Assembly: GCA_019638385.1 (NCBI GenBank)
Contig: JAHBTW010000002.1
Location: 186,001 to 250,000 of the forward strand
Reading direction: 5' to 3'
Source of the DNA: Saprospiraceae bacterium
Lineage (GTDB): Bacteria > Bacteroidota > Bacteroidia > Chitinophagales > Saprospiraceae
Length of the DNA stretch: 64,000 nt
This document shows, one piece after another, positions 36,826 through 46,330 of this stretch (position 1 is its first letter; every line of letters starts with the position of its first letter). The position numbers and the translations under genes are program-made. A model generated the notes under the pieces. That model was not told where the DNA came from, searched no databases, and saw only the letters and a list, made by a program, of their open reading frames with translations.

Positions 36826-37374
36826 TTACGATTGCTTTTCTACCTGCATGAAGTTCAGTTCGACTTCTGTGCCGCGACCGAAAATCTTCACAATGACCTT
36901 CAATTTTTTCTTCTCTTCATTCACCTCCTGAATATCGCCGATAAATTCGCTGAACGGCCCGTCAATAATTTTTATGGTTTCACCCACGATAAACGGTTCG
37001 ATCAAAGATTCTCCGGCGTCCTGCGATTCGTCCACTTTTCCGAGCATCCGGTTCGCTTCGGCTGCTTTCATCGGCAAGGGCGTGTTTTTGCCGAGAAAGT
37101 GGATCACGTTGGGAAGATTGGCAATGGCCTGAACAATTTCCGGGCTAAGCCGGTCGGGGTCAGCTTCCAAAAGGAGATAACCGGGAAGTATATTTCGCTC
37201 GGAAATCACCTTTTTGCCGTTGCGTATCTTATAGACCTTTTCAGTGGGAACAATGACCTGAGTGATAAATTCAGTCCATCCCTCGCGTTGAAGTTCCTGA
37301 TCGATACGCTCCTTGATCTTGCGTTCTTTACCGCTGATCACCCGCAATGAATACCATTTTTTTTCTTCAGCCAT
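36826..37374 (-). CDS. nusG: Transcription termination/antitermination protein NusG
   Basis: A 182-residue elongation factor. The N-terminal NGN domain (KKWYSLRVISGKERKIKERI, ERNILPGYLLLEADPDRLSP) binds the polymerase clamp, and the C-terminal KOW domain (VGETIKIIDGPFSEFIGDIQ) contacts Rho or ribosomal S10. It lies 15 bases after secE in the conserved secE-nusG-rplK order. Confidence 0.97.
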   Translation of the reverse strand: MAEEKKWYSLRVISGKERKIKERIDQELQREGWTEFITQVIVPTEKVYKIRNGKKVISERNILPGYLLLEADPDRLSPEIVQAIANLPNVIHFLGKNTPLPMKAAEANRMLGKVDESQDAGESLIEPFIVGETIKIIDGPFSEFIGDIQEVNEEKKKLKVIVKIFGRGTEVELNFMQVEKQS

Positions 37375-37389
37375 CGCTCAGGGAGGTTC

Positions 37390-37587
37390 TTAATTGCCGC
37401 TTGTGCCGTAAATAAACTGAGTCAGCAAATTGGAAGCTCCATCCATCAAAGAGATCACCGCCGTAAGGAGGAGAGAAGCGACCAATACCGCAACGGTATT
37501 GGACATGAGGCTGTTCCAAGTAGGCCAGGTCACTTTATGGACCAATTCATTATAGCTTTCCAGCAAGTACAACTTAATTTTTTCCAT
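37390..37587 (-). CDS. secE: Preprotein translocase subunit SecE
   Basis: A 65-residue single-spanning membrane protein. The conserved cytoplasmic amphipathic part ESYNELVHKVTWPTWNSLMS precedes one membrane helix (TVAVLVASLLLTAVISLM). It stabilises SecY in the translocon. Its position between tRNA-Trp and nusG is the usual one. Confidence 0.95.
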   Translation of the reverse strand: MEKIKLYLLESYNELVHKVTWPTWNSLMSNTVAVLVASLLLTAVISLMDGASNLLTQFIYGTSGN

Positions 37588-37603
37588 TTCGGATCTTCGT
37601 TTG

Positions 37604-37676
37604 CACGGGCAGCAGGACTTGAACCCGCAGCCTACGGTTTTGGAGACCGTCGCTCTACCAGTTGAGCTATGCCCGT
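37604..37676 (-). tRNA. tRNA-Trp (CCA)
   Basis: 73 bases on the minus strand. Acceptor ACGGGCA pairs with TGCCCGT, D arm GCTC/GAGC, anticodon stem ACGGT/ACCGT around loop CTCCAAA with anticodon CCA, T stem GCGGG/CCTGC with loop TTCAAGT, discriminator G. The 3' CCA is not encoded. It lies between tuf and secE. Confidence 0.97.
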
Positions 37677-37697
37677 AGGTTTGATCGCTAAAGGCGA

Positions 37698-37731
37698 AAG
37701 ATTAAGCATCTCCAAAGAGACGCTTAATCTT
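37698..37731 (-). promoter_or_regulatory. Hairpin between tuf and tRNA-Trp
   Basis: AAGATTAAGC at 37698-37707 pairs perfectly with GCTTAATCTT at 37722-37731 (10 bp, 14-base loop). It could partly terminate after tuf, giving more EF-Tu than downstream products, or mark a processing site ahead of tRNA-Trp. Confidence 0.5.
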
Positions 37732-37758
37732 CAAACCTTTGGTATTTTCAAGCAAATA

Positions 37759-38955
37759 TTACTCGAGTATTTCAGTCACCTGACCAGCGCCTACGGTACG
37801 GCCACCCTCGCGAATAGCGAAACGCAAACCTTTCTCCATAGCGATGGTGTTCAGCAGCGATACTTCCATTGTTACGTTATCGCCGGGCATTACCATTTCA
37901 ACTCCTTCGGGAAGTTTGCAGTCGCCGGTCACGTCGGTAGTACGGAAGTAGAACTGCGGGCGATAGCCGTTGAAGAACGGGGTGTGACGACCGCCTTCGT
38001 CTTTGCTAAGCACATACACTTCGCACTTGAATTTCTTGTGCGGCTTCACCGAACCGGGAGCACAAATTACCATACCCCGGCGGATAGCCTCTTTTTCAAT
38101 ACCGCGCAGGAGCAGACCGGCGTTGTCACCGGCTTCACCACGGTCGAGGATTTTGCGGAACATTTCCACACCCGTGACCGTAGAAGTAAGCGGCTTTTCG
38201 CCTTCTTTCAACATACCCACGATCTCAACGGGGTTGCCGGTATTGATCACACCGCGCTCAATACGACCGGTAGCTACTGTGCCGCGGCCAGTGATAGAGA
38301 ACACGTCCTCTACCGGCATGAGGAAGGGCTTGTCAATGAGACGCTCCGGCTGAGGAATGTCATTGTCCACTGCCGCCATCAATTCGATAATGGCTTTTTC
38401 TCCATCTGGGTTGCCTTCAAGAGCCTTGAGGGCAGAGCCTTTGATAACGCTGGACTTGTCACCGTCGAAGCCGTACTGATCGAGCAATTCGCGCACTTCC
38501 ATTTCCACCAACTCAAGCATCTCGGGGTCATCCACGAGGTCCACTTTGTTCATGAAAACAACAATTTTCGGCACACCGACCTGGCGCGCCAAAAGGATGT
38601 GTTCGCGCGTCTGCGGCATAGGGCCGTCAGTAGCTGCTACCACAAGGATAGCGCCGTCCATTTGAGCAGCGCCGGTTACCATGTTCTTCACATAGTCGGC
38701 GTGACCCGGACAGTCAACGTGTGCATAGTGACGGTTGGCCGTCTGGTACTCCACGTGCGCTGTATTGATGGTGATACCTCTTTCTTTCTCTTCGGGAGCA
38801 GCGTCGATGGAATCATAGTCCTTCTTTTCGGCGAGACCCTGTTGGGAAAGAACGTAAGTGATGGCAGCCGTAAGGGTGGTCTTGCCATGGTCAACGTGAC
38901 CTATCGTACCAACGTTTACGTGCGGCTTTGTTCTTTGAAATTGCTCCTTAGCCAT
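37759..38955 (-). CDS. tuf: Elongation factor Tu
   Basis: A 398-residue GTPase that delivers aminoacyl-tRNA to the ribosome. G motifs are clear: GHVDHGKTT, the effector/switch region [23 protein letters not shown] and the SAL motif in KGSALKAL. Domains II and III follow ([37 protein letters not shown]). The gene lies directly downstream of four tRNA genes, the same order as tufB in E. coli. Confidence 0.99.
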   Translation of the reverse strand: MAKEQFQRTKPHVNVGTIGHVDHGKTTLTAAITYVLSQQGLAEKKDYDSIDAAPEEKERGITINTAHVEYQTANRHYAHVDCPGHADYVKNMVTGAAQMDGAILVVAATDGPMPQTREHILLARQVGVPKIVVFMNKVDLVDDPEMLELVEMEVRELLDQYGFDGDKSSVIKGSALKALEGNPDGEKAIIELMAAVDNDIPQPERLIDKPFLMPVEDVFSITGRGTVATGRIERGVINTGNPVEIVGMLKEGEKPLTSTVTGVEMFRKILDRGEAGDNAGLLLRGIEKEAIRRGMVICAPGSVKPHKKFKCEVYVLSKDEGGRHTPFFNGYRPQFYFRTTDVTGDCKLPEGVEMVMPGDNVTMEVSLLNTIAMEKGLRFAIREGGRTVGAGQVTEILE

Positions 38956-39004
38956 TGGTAGTTGATTTAGGATATGGTTTAAAAAGATTAAGATTCAACA
39001 AGTG

Positions 39005-39076
<72 letters not shown>

Positions 39077-39144
39077 TTAAAATACTCCGGAGCCAAGCGT
39101 TTATCAACTCCGTCGAAAACAGGTCTGTTCCTGTTTTCTTTTAG

Positions 39145-39217
39145 AGCGGACGACGAGATTCGAACCCGCGACCCTCAGCTTGGAAGGCTGATGCTCTACC
39201 AGCTGAGCTACATCCGC
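39145..39217 (-). tRNA. tRNA-Gly (TCC)
   Basis: 73 bases on the minus strand. Acceptor GCGGATG/CGTCCGC with a G-T pair, anticodon stem TCAGC/GCTGA around CTTCCAA with anticodon TCC, T loop TTCGAAT, discriminator T. Confidence 0.96.
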
Positions 39218-39226
39218 ATTTTGGTG

Positions 39227-39309
39227 TGGGGGTAATAGGATTCGAACCTATTCAGGCGTAGCCAACAGATTTACAGTCTGCCCCGTCTCTCCAACTTCGG
39301 CGCACCCCC
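39227..39309 (-). tRNA. tRNA-Tyr (GTA)
   Basis: 83 bases on the minus strand with the long variable arm expected of tRNA-Tyr. Acceptor GGGGGTG/TACCCCC, anticodon loop CTGTAAA with anticodon GTA, T loop TTCGAAT, discriminator A. Confidence 0.96.
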
Positions 39310-39378
39310 GATAAACGATCGTGTCAACAATTTTAAAATACCTTGCTCGTCAACCCCTCCACTATCCCTTCGGCGCTG

Positions 39379-39451
39379 AGCCAGTGGAGGGACTCGAACC
39401 CCCGACCAGCTGATTACAAATCAGCTGCTCTACCAACTGAGCTACACTGGC
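39379..39451 (-). tRNA. tRNA-Thr (TGT)
   Basis: 73 bases on the minus strand. Acceptor GCCAGTG/CACTGGC, anticodon stem GCTGA/TCAGC around TTTGTAA with anticodon TGT, T loop TTCGAGT, discriminator T. First gene of the superoperon after the promoter at 39638-39670. Confidence 0.96.
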
Positions 39452-39637
39452 TTAATTTCCGATATGCATATAACGGAGCCGTTGCCTGCCTCAACAGGCG
39501 AATTTTGTTCTTGCCCGGCCGAAGGTTGAAGCGAATTGTTTTTCAAACAAGGTTTGAAACCTTTGATTTGCAATACTTAACACATTGAAAACCAGTTTGA
39601 TTTCTTTCTTTTTGGAACTTTTCCCGAAAAGCGATTG

Positions 39638-39670
39638 CAAAGATACAATGAACTCCCCGAATTATCCAAA
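39638..39670 (-). promoter_or_regulatory. Strong Bacteroidota promoter for the tRNA-tuf-secE-rpl-rpo operon
   Basis: On the minus strand, TTTG at 39670-39667, a 21-base spacer and an exact -7 element TATCTTTG at 39645-39638. Both boxes and spacing match the Bacteroidota primary sigma consensus. Transcription should start near 39631. Confidence 0.75.
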
Positions 39671-39756
39671 TGAAAAAAATAAATTTTCTTCGATCTCGGA
39701 AAAATATTTTTCCACATCCCGAAACAGGGTGGAACGAGCGGCAAACAAGGGTTTTT

Positions 39757-39790
39757 AACAAAAAATTCCCAGGCATCCGCACTGCCTGGG
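39757..39790 (-). terminator. Rho-independent terminator of the M16 peptidase gene
   Basis: On the minus strand CCCAGGCA (39790-39783) pairs with TGCCTGGG (39775-39768) around a 7-base loop and is followed by AATTTTTTGTT. It separates the peptidase transcript from the tRNA promoter just downstream. Confidence 0.8.
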
Positions 39791-39810
39791 CGTCAGAGCA
39801 CTGACAAAAT

Positions 39811-39888
39811 AGCCGCGAACTTTGAGCCGCGAGCTTCGAGTTTATCCAATACGGACACTCATAGCTCGCAGCTCAAAGCTCGCAGCGC
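39811..39888. repeat. Intergenic repeat family A (GCTCGCAGCTC type), copy 2
   Basis: Contains GAGCCGCGAGCTTCGAG and, inverted, AGCTCGCAGCTCAAAGCTCGC, related to segments at 19652-19706 and 48361-48420. It lies between the stop of the M16 peptidase gene and its terminator. Confidence 0.5.
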
Positions 39889-39900
39889 TTCACTGCTAAT

Positions 39901-42867
39901 TTATGGCTTAGGTTCCTTTACCTCCACCTCATAGCCGAATATGTCTTTGAGTTTCAGCTCCATCAATTTCCCATAAGGGGCGAGCGCGTCCAAGTCCAAT
40001 CGCTTTTTAGAGCCGATGAGCCGCATCGTCCAGGTCTTTCCGGCAAACCGGTCGGCGTGGAATTTTTTTATGTCGGCCAGCGTGATGCCCTCTACTGCAT
40101 TGTAAATATCGCGGCGCACATCGTAGTCAAGGCCGAGGCGTTGAGCATTTTGGTAATTAAACAAGATACCGGTTTTGGTGATGCGGCTCGTTTCAATGCC
40201 TTGTTTGATGGATTGTTGGCCGACCGACCATAGTTTTTCCGATTCGGGCATTTCGTTCAGCAGCGCTGTGACGGCCGTCATGGCGTCGGGCAACTTGTCG
40301 GCTTGGGTGCCTACATAAAAAAGGGCGCTGAATGGCATGTCTTTTTTTCCCGGCCGGGAAAAGCTCGAAAACGCAGAGTAAGCCAGCGCTTTAGACTCGC
40401 GAATGTCCTGAAACACAACCGAGCCCATGCCGCCGCCATAGTATTCGTTGAAGGCACTCACCATCGGCAGGAGCTTGGCATCGAAGGGATCGTCCCAGCG
40501 CTGCAGGGCAATTTCGGATTGCACCATGTCATAGTCCGTATAATATATGACGCTTTCTGACGGATACACCGGTTCGTACTTTTTCTCCGCCGGGTAATCA
40601 TTGAGTTTGGAAGGCGTTTTGTGTTGCTTTTTGAGTTGAGCCGTTACCTCTTTGAGATTCTTCGGCCCATAGTAATAAACGCGGTGCTTGAACTTGGGCA
40701 GCGATTGAATGATGCCGGTTAGCTCTTCTGCCCGGATGCTGCGCAGTTCGTCGTTGCTCAACACATCATTGAAAGGATTCACCGGCCCATAAGCCACATA
40801 GGAGCTAATCCCCTGAAAAATAGCTCTTCGGTTGAGTACGGCATCACTGCGTTCTTTGATCTTGGCGGCGATCATCTTGTCTAAAGCCTCCTGATCGGGT
40901 TTGGGATCGTTGAGCAGCGACTCCAACAGCTTCACGGCCGGCTCAAAATTTTCCTGTAACCCGGAGAGCGACACATATACCTGATCGCGGCTGCTGAAAA
41001 TATTGAGGTTCACCGCGAGCTTGTACAGTTCCTTATTAATGGCCTCATTGTTCATTTGTGAAGTGCCGATGAGTTGGAGGTAAGAAATGGCCAGCGGTAG
41101 TTTTTTGTTGTGGTTCTCGCCCATATCGAGCACATAGTAAAGCGTAAAGAGATCGTTGATGCCGTTCTTGACGCTCCACACCGGCAGCTCTTTTTTGAGA
41201 CGTGATTTCTGAATGTCTTTATTATAGTCAAGAAAAACCGGCGACAGCGGCTTGGAGGGCGCCTCCACGATGCTGCGCAAAAAGTCGGATTGTGCGTCGC
41301 GATTGACTTCTACCGGGCTGATTTCGGGCTTCTCCACTTTGAGCGCATCGGGGTCTTCTCCCGTCTTTTTATATACTACGGTGTAGTTGTTGCCAAACCA
41401 CTTATTGGCAAAATTGACCACATCCTGTTTGGTGATGCGGCTCATGTTGCCTAAGCCGGCGAGGTATTCCGACCAGGGTTTGCCAACCACAAACTGATCG
41501 TGCAGTACGAAAGCCATATTGATCGGGCTTTCCTGTTCCTGTATGCGCTGCACTTTGAGGTTGTTGACGGTAGCCGGAATGAGGTCTTCGTCAAAATTGC
41601 CTTTTTTAAGATTTTCGACTTCGGCGAGGATCAGGTCTTTCACCTGCTGTAAGGTTTGCCCTTCGAGCGGGCGGCCTCCAAAATAGTAGATACCGTAGTC
41701 CTTGAGCAGATAATTGAACCCGTAGCCTTCCAGCAACAATTGCTGTTTGACCAAATTTTTATCAATAAGACCACTTTTCCCATTGTATAGAATGGAGCTG
41801 ACCAGATCGGCTACTACGGCTTCTTTGGAGAGCGCATTGGGCATTACAAATCCAATGGCCACGCTTTCTTCATCCGGGGTGGTCACGGTGATTTCCTCTG
41901 TTTTCGTTCGGGGGGCTTCGGGGTCGAAGCGGAAAGGCGGTGTCGGCTTGTTTTCCCAATCGCCGAGGTATTTGTCCACCAGTGCGATGGTTTCGTCGGG
42001 GTTGAGGTCGCCGGCGAGAATGAGCGCCATGTTGCCGGGCACATAGTATTTGTGGTAATAATCGCGAATGGCCTTGAGGGAGGGGTTTTTCAGGTGCTCA
42101 ATGGTACCGATGGTGGTTTGGGTTCCGTAAGGGTGTTTTTTAAAGAGGCTCGCAAACATGGATTCAAACACCTTATTGCCTCCGTTGTCGAGGCTCATGT
42201 TTTTCTCTTCATACACGGCTTCCAACTCGGTGTGGAACAGACGCAGCACCGGATTGCGGAAACGCTCATCCTGCACGGCCAGAAAACGCTCCAGGTTATT
42301 GGAGGGGATGTTCTCCATATAAGTGGTGTTTTCAAACGAAGTGAAGGCATTGGTCATGTTGGAGCCGAGAGAAGACATCATTTTGTCGTACTCATTGGCA
42401 ATAGCGTAGGTCGCGGCAATGTTCGACACAGAGTCTATCTGCCGGTAGATGTGCTTGCGGGCATCGGCATCTACGGTGCGGTTGTAGCGCTCATAGAGGG
42501 CTTCGATGTGGTCCAGATGCATCTTCTCTTTTTCGTAATCCAACGAGCCGAAGCGGTCGGTGCCTTTAAACAGCATGTGCTCCAGGTAGTGCGCCAGGCC
42601 GGTGTTGTCGGCAGGGTCGTGCTTGCTGCCGGCCTTGACGGCAAACAGCGTCATAATGCGCGGTTCCAACCGGTTTTCAGCCAGAATGACCGTGAGGCCG
42701 TTTTTGAGGGTGTAAAACCGCACGCCGGAGGGGTCGTTCTCCACTTCCTGCCAGGTGTAGCGGCCGTCGGCGGAGTTCTTGGTAACGGTTTTGAAATTGG
42801 ATTGGGCCGTCACAGCAATGCTTGTCAACAACAAAGCTGTCAATAATGTAACAGTTCTTCTGAGCAT
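39901..42867 (-). CDS. Secreted M16-family zinc metallopeptidase
   Basis: A 988-residue pitrilysin-type peptidase. The ATG at 42867 gives a signal peptide (MLRRTVTLLTALLLTSIAVTAQ); an upstream in-frame ATG adds 15 residues that spoil it. The inverted zinc motif HxxEH is HYLEH (His93, Glu96, His97), with the distal glutamate likely in ELEAVYEEKN. A second, inactive M16 half follows (IALQRWDDPFDAKLLPMVSA, YYGGGMGSVVF), as usual in the clamshell fold. Active in the periplasm, it should degrade peptides of limited size. It ends at the terminator 39757-39790. Confidence 0.93.
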   Translation of the reverse strand: MLRRTVTLLTALLLTSIAVTAQSNFKTVTKNSADGRYTWQEVENDPSGVRFYTLKNGLTVILAENRLEPRIMTLFAVKAGSKHDPADNTGLAHYLEHMLFKGTDRFGSLDYEKEKMHLDHIEALYERYNRTVDADARKHIYRQIDSVSNIAATYAIANEYDKMMSSLGSNMTNAFTSFENTTYMENIPSNNLERFLAVQDERFRNPVLRLFHTELEAVYEEKNMSLDNGGNKVFESMFASLFKKHPYGTQTTIGTIEHLKNPSLKAIRDYYHKYYVPGNMALILAGDLNPDETIALVDKYLGDWENKPTPPFRFDPEAPRTKTEEITVTTPDEESVAIGFVMPNALSKEAVVADLVSSILYNGKSGLIDKNLVKQQLLLEGYGFNYLLKDYGIYYFGGRPLEGQTLQQVKDLILAEVENLKKGNFDEDLIPATVNNLKVQRIQEQESPINMAFVLHDQFVVGKPWSEYLAGLGNMSRITKQDVVNFANKWFGNNYTVVYKKTGEDPDALKVEKPEISPVEVNRDAQSDFLRSIVEAPSKPLSPVFLDYNKDIQKSRLKKELPVWSVKNGINDLFTLYYVLDMGENHNKKLPLAISYLQLIGTSQMNNEAINKELYKLAVNLNIFSSRDQVYVSLSGLQENFEPAVKLLESLLNDPKPDQEALDKMIAAKIKERSDAVLNRRAIFQGISSYVAYGPVNPFNDVLSNDELRSIRAEELTGIIQSLPKFKHRVYYYGPKNLKEVTAQLKKQHKTPSKLNDYPAEKKYEPVYPSESVIYYTDYDMVQSEIALQRWDDPFDAKLLPMVSAFNEYYGGGMGSVVFQDIRESKALAYSAFSSFSRPGKKDMPFSALFYVGTQADKLPDAMTAVTALLNEMPESEKLWSVGQQSIKQGIETSRITKTGILFNYQNAQRLGLDYDVRRDIYNAVEGITLADIKKFHADRFAGKTWTMRLIGSKKRLDLDALAPYGKLMELKLKDIFGYEVEVKEPKP

Positions 42868-42950
42868 AATTTTAGTGGGTTGATGATGAAATATATCGAG
42901 ATAACGCATCAACGCCGGGAAAGAAACATTATTCCATCACGCTGTGAGAA

Positions 42951-43068
42951 AAGGCATAGAGCAGAGAGCAAAGGGCATAGAGCAGGGGGCAGGGCCTCCG
43001 CCGAAACTCATGGAGCGCAGGCGGAATCCCGATGAACGCAGTGAAATCGCAGTGTATAGGAACCGGAC
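42951..43068. repeat. Intergenic repeat family B (GGCATAGAGCAGAGAGCA type), copy 1
   Basis: Contains GGCATAGAGCAGAGAGCAAA, CTCCGCCGAA and ATGAACGCAGTGAAAT. The same modules, with CTCCGCCGAA inverted, recur at 58122-58255, and related words occur in 48520-48670. It lies between the M16 peptidase start and the rhodanese stop. Confidence 0.5.
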
Positions 43069-43069
43069 G

Positions 43070-43360
43070 TTACGCCGCTTTTTTGATCCGAAGTTGATCC
43101 ACTTGCTGCCATACGCCGCCGTTATATACATTCTGTACGCCTTGCGCCTGAAGAAAAGCGGCGGCCTGACCGCTGCGGTTGCCCGACACACAAAACAAAA
43201 TGAGCGGCTTGGACATGCTTTTGAGTTCTTCCAATTTGTAAAACACTTCGCCCAGCGGGATATTCACCGAGCCGGGCACATGGCCCATAGAGAATTCCCA
43301 GGTTTCGCGCACGTCTATCAAAGTGGCATTGGGGTCGTTGATCAAGTCTTTCAGATTCAT
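43070..43360 (-). CDS. Single-domain rhodanese-like sulfurtransferase
   Basis: A 96-residue cytosolic rhodanese domain. The active-site loop CVSGNRSG carries the catalytic Cys57, and NATLIDVRETWEFSMGHVPG and SVNIPLGEV are standard. Such single-domain proteins (PspE/GlpE type) transfer sulfane sulfur to small acceptors or serve in redox homeostasis. A TACCTTTG -7 element is 40 bases upstream. No sulfur-metabolism neighbour points to a specific role. Confidence 0.9.
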   Translation of the reverse strand: MNLKDLINDPNATLIDVRETWEFSMGHVPGSVNIPLGEVFYKLEELKSMSKPLILFCVSGNRSGQAAAFLQAQGVQNVYNGGVWQQVDQLRIKKAA

Positions 43361-43399
43361 CGCTTGTAGTCGTTTTTTGAATTATTGAAAATAACGGCA

Positions 43400-43407
43400 C
43401 AAAGGTA
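43400..43407 (-). promoter_or_regulatory. -7 element (TACCTTTG) for the rhodanese gene
   Basis: Exact TAnnTTTG on the minus strand; transcript start near 43393 would leave about 33 bases of leader. The -33 box is not clear. Confidence 0.45.
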
Positions 43408-43450
43408 AGTGGTACCCGAGGCCGGCGTCAGTGACGGGCATCACAATCCG

Positions 43451-44311
43451 CTAAGCCAGCAATTTCAACAAATACTCTCCGTAGCCGCTTTTGAAATATT
43501 TGTGGCCCAGGCGCTCCAATTGTGCTGCATCTATAAAACCCATTTCATACGCTACTTCCTCAATACAGCCGATTTTCAGGCCCTGCCGGTCTTCGATGAC
43601 TTCGATAAACTGACCGGCCTGCATGAGCGACTTGTGCGTGCCGGTGTCCAACCAGGCCACGCCCCGGCCGAGCACCTCTACGTGGAGTTTGCCCTGCTCC
43701 AGATAGTATTTGTTCACATCCGTGATTTCGTATTCGCCGCGCGCGCTGGGTTTCAGGTTGCGCGCCACCTCCACCACAGAGTTGTCGTAGAAGTACAACC
43801 CTGGCACCGCGTAGTGCGATTTGGGCTGCGCCGGTTTTTCCTCAATGGAAAGCGCTTTGAAATGTTGGTCGAACTCCACCACGCCGTAGCGTTCTGGGTC
43901 GGCTACCTGATAGGCAAAGATGACGCCGCCGTCGGGTTGTGTGCTCGCCTGGAGTTGCCGGTCGAGACCCGCGCCGTAAAAGATATTGTCGCCAAGGATG
44001 AGTGAGGCGTTATCGTTGCCGATGAAATCGGCGCCGAGTACAAAGGCTTGCGCCAAACCGTTGGGGACGTGCTGCGGCACATAGGAAAAATGGCAGCCGA
44101 TTTCGCTGCCGTCGCCGAGTAGTTTTTCAAAGTTCGGCAAGTCGTGGGGCGTGGAAATGAGCAGGATGTCGCGGATACCCGCCGAGAGCAGCGTGGAAAG
44201 CGGATAATAAATCATCGGCTTGTCGTACACCGGCATCAGTTGCTTGCTCACGGCCATGGTGAGCGGGTAGAGCCGGGTACCGAGACCGCCGGCGAGAATG
44301 ATTCCTTTCAT
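43451..44311 (-). CDS. rfbA: Glucose-1-phosphate thymidylyltransferase
   Basis: A 286-residue nucleotidyltransferase that makes dTDP-glucose from glucose-1-phosphate and dTTP, the first step of dTDP-rhamnose and related sugar synthesis for surface polysaccharide. The signature [18 protein letters not shown], the substrate loop [20 protein letters not shown] and [11 protein letters not shown] and GVAWLDTG are present. Length is typical for RfbA/RmlA. The rfbB, rfbC and rfbD partners are not in the window, which is common in Bacteroidota where they are scattered. Confidence 0.96.
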   Translation of the reverse strand: MKGIILAGGLGTRLYPLTMAVSKQLMPVYDKPMIYYPLSTLLSAGIRDILLISTPHDLPNFEKLLGDGSEIGCHFSYVPQHVPNGLAQAFVLGADFIGNDNASLILGDNIFYGAGLDRQLQASTQPDGGVIFAYQVADPERYGVVEFDQHFKALSIEEKPAQPKSHYAVPGLYFYDNSVVEVARNLKPSARGEYEITDVNKYYLEQGKLHVEVLGRGVAWLDTGTHKSLMQAGQFIEVIEDRQGLKIGCIEEVAYEMGFIDAAQLERLGHKYFKSGYGEYLLKLLA

Positions 44312-44373
44312 GCGTTTGATCCAATTTGAGGAGGCAAAGTAAGGAAATTCCTCGCCGGCGAAATCAAAAAACC

Positions 44374-44781
44374 CTACAATTGCGTGATCGTCAGGTTCAC
44401 TTTGTAGTCCTGGGGTTGTATGGTCGTGGTGGAAACGGGATAAGGCGTCACCTCGTTCATAGTGACGAGATAAGCGCCCACCGTCACCTGATTCTCATTG
44501 TTCTCGGAGGAGAGCGTCACCGTTTGCGGAGCGCCGTCGAGTTCAATTTCCAATGTAACGATGATCCGGCCGGCCCACACGCAGGTCACGTCCGAGGGGC
44601 AACGCGAGTCTTCTACCACGCTGGTAAATGTGGCCGCCAGCGCGCCGCAGGTACAGTCGTTGCGTTCGCCATGCTTTAATTCAAACGATTCGCCGAGGTT
44701 GAAACCGCCGTCGCTCTTTTTGTCGCAGGATGCGGCCATAGAGAGAAGGGCTACGATTAATGTAAATAAGATAGTTTTCAT
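44374..44781 (-). CDS. Small lipoprotein with CxC and VVEDSRCP motifs
   Basis: A 135-residue predicted lipoprotein; the lipobox SMAASC puts the modified cysteine at residue 19. The mature part begins with a Lys/Asp-rich tether and then a beta-rich domain ([60 protein letters not shown]). Three or four cysteines could form disulfides. It shares order, length and key motifs with the protein at 44827-45258, so the two arose by duplication. Function unknown. Confidence 0.75.
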   Translation of the reverse strand: MKTILFTLIVALLSMAASCDKKSDGGFNLGESFELKHGERNDCTCGALAATFTSVVEDSRCPSDVTCVWAGRIIVTLEIELDGAPQTVTLSSENNENQVTVGAYLVTMNEVTPYPVSTTTIQPQDYKVNLTITQL

Positions 44782-44826
44782 GATGACTTTTTTGATGAAG
44801 ACCGTATAATAGTGAAAAAGGTTGGT

Positions 44827-45258
44827 TTACAAGGAAAAAACAATCAGCGTGGCCCGATATTCATTTGGCTCAATCCCTCTGAAAGGTGGTGGCAATGGAG
44901 TCACCTGTCTCAGTTTGATCTGATAGTCGCCAACGATCACCGGCTCTAAAGCAGAAGACGACAATTCTATTTCGCGCAGCTCGCCGGCGGTTTCTGCTTT
45001 CAGCAGGATGACCACTTTTTCAAAAAAAGGAAACTCACAAATCGCTTGCTGAGGACAGCGGGAGTCCTCTACCACTTCGAGAAAAGTAATCGCGAAGTCC
45101 CCGTTCACACAGGTCGCACGGCCCCCATAAGGCAGTTCAAAAAATTGATCCAGCGCAAAAGTGACGCTTATTGCTTCCTTATCGCAAGCTGCTGCGAGCG
45201 CCAGGCAGCAAAGCAGTGATACGATTTGAAGGTACGCGCACATTTGAAGAGCTTTCAT
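44827..45258 (-). CDS. Small lipoprotein, paralog of the neighbour at 44374
   Basis: A 143-residue predicted lipoprotein. The ATG at 45258 gives a signal peptide with lipobox LAAAC (Cys25); the frame is open further upstream but without purpose. The mature domain parallels the neighbour: [60 protein letters not shown]. The conserved core E-D-S-R-C-P with a cysteine five residues later suggests a disulfide-stabilised fold. It precedes its paralog by 45 bases on the same strand. Function unknown. Confidence 0.72.
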   Translation of the reverse strand: MKALQMCAYLQIVSLLCCLALAAACDKEAISVTFALDQFFELPYGGRATCVNGDFAITFLEVVEDSRCPQQAICEFPFFEKVVILLKAETAGELREIELSSSALEPVIVGDYQIKLRQVTPLPPPFRGIEPNEYRATLIVFSL

Positions 45259-45336
45259 GGTTGCGGCTTTTGTAACAGAGGGAAAGACGCCAATCACCGC
45301 TGTGCCGGTTGGGATTCCGAGCTGAAAAACTTTGTT

Positions 45337-46320
45337 TTAGACGGGCCTTGAGATTTCACTCCGCTCCGCCGAAAAGTCCAAAAACGAATACTGCCGCTCT
45401 AACTCTGCCATGTCGGCCAATGTGCGCTCCACGAATGCCCGGTGCGCCGGCGATTCGGGGTGAAAGGGTCGGTGCGCCGCTGCGGTTATCAGTTTTTGAA
45501 CGGCTGCTATGATGCGGCGGGTTTCCTCTGTGAAATAACTGCCGGCAAATTGCTCCCAAATATAATCTATGGCGGCGAGCGAGGGATGTACCATATCGGC
45601 CTCGTAGAAGCGGTAGTCGCGCAGGTCGTCCATGAGCAGCTCATAAGCCGGGAAGTAGCGGGCAAAATCGTGGCGACGGCAGAGTTCTTCCACCGCCAAC
45701 ACCAGGGCGGCTTTGCTGCGCTGGTTCTCGACAAAGCCCTCGCGCAGATGCCGCACCGGACTCACCGTGAGCACGATGCGCAGATCGGGGCTTTCGCTTT
45801 TCATTTGTTCAAAAACCGGCGAAAGGCAATCCGCGATTTCTGAAACGCTCATGCGCCGCCGCTCGAAGGTATCGCCCGGCAACTTGTGGCAGTTGGCCGC
45901 AATGCGTCCGGTTTTTTGCACCACAAATACACCCGCCGTACCCAGCGTGAGCAACAGGCGGTCGGCCTGCCGCAACGCAACGGCGCCATCCCGCAGGTCC
46001 GAATTTATTTTATCCAATGCCTGCTCCCGGTCGGGAAAACTGTAGCGGCCGTGGTGATCGAAACTGTGCCACAAACCCTGATGCTGAAACAGATCGCCGG
46101 CCTCGTAAGACCTGCCGGAACGCAGCCGCTCCAAAGCTGCGGCAATGGAAGCCGGATTGTACAATATGCCGAAAGGATTGAGCGCCGTTTTGAACTTATA
46201 CGCCTGTAAGCGCCCGCCGATGTGCTCTGTAAAACAAGAACCGATCGCCACTATGCTATTGCGGTGGCTGATGGTACAATCGGCAGCGCCGATCTCAAAG
46301 ACGGTGCGAAATGAAGGCAT
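45337..46320 (-). CDS. GSCFA domain protein
   Basis: A 327-residue protein of the GSCFA family. The signature IVAIGSCFTEHIGGRLQ (Ser28, Cys29) is near the N-terminus, followed by NPFGILYNPASIA, LTLGTAGVFVV and LTVSPVRHLREGF. The family resembles SGNH hydrolases and is thought to act on surface polysaccharides, often as an O-acyl esterase, but activity is not proven. The start at 46320 is preferred over earlier in-frame codons that overlap the methyltransferase gene; 10 bases separate the two. Confidence 0.9.
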   Translation of the reverse strand: MPSFRTVFEIGAADCTISHRNSIVAIGSCFTEHIGGRLQAYKFKTALNPFGILYNPASIAAALERLRSGRSYEAGDLFQHQGLWHSFDHHGRYSFPDREQALDKINSDLRDGAVALRQADRLLLTLGTAGVFVVQKTGRIAANCHKLPGDTFERRRMSVSEIADCLSPVFEQMKSESPDLRIVLTVSPVRHLREGFVENQRSKAALVLAVEELCRRHDFARYFPAYELLMDDLRDYRFYEADMVHPSLAAIDYIWEQFAGSYFTEETRRIIAAVQKLITAAAHRPFHPESPAHRAFVERTLADMAELERQYSFLDFSAERSEISRPV

Positions 46321-46330
46321 TTTTTTTGAA

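Larger units (their letters stand above)
39452..39900. other. Control region ahead of the tRNA-tuf operon
   Basis: 449 bases without a protein gene. From right to left it holds a copy of intergenic repeat A (39811-39888), the terminator of the M16 peptidase gene (39757-39790), the operon promoter (39638-39670) and a leader of about 180 bases before tRNA-Thr. No leader peptide is evident. Confidence 0.7.
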
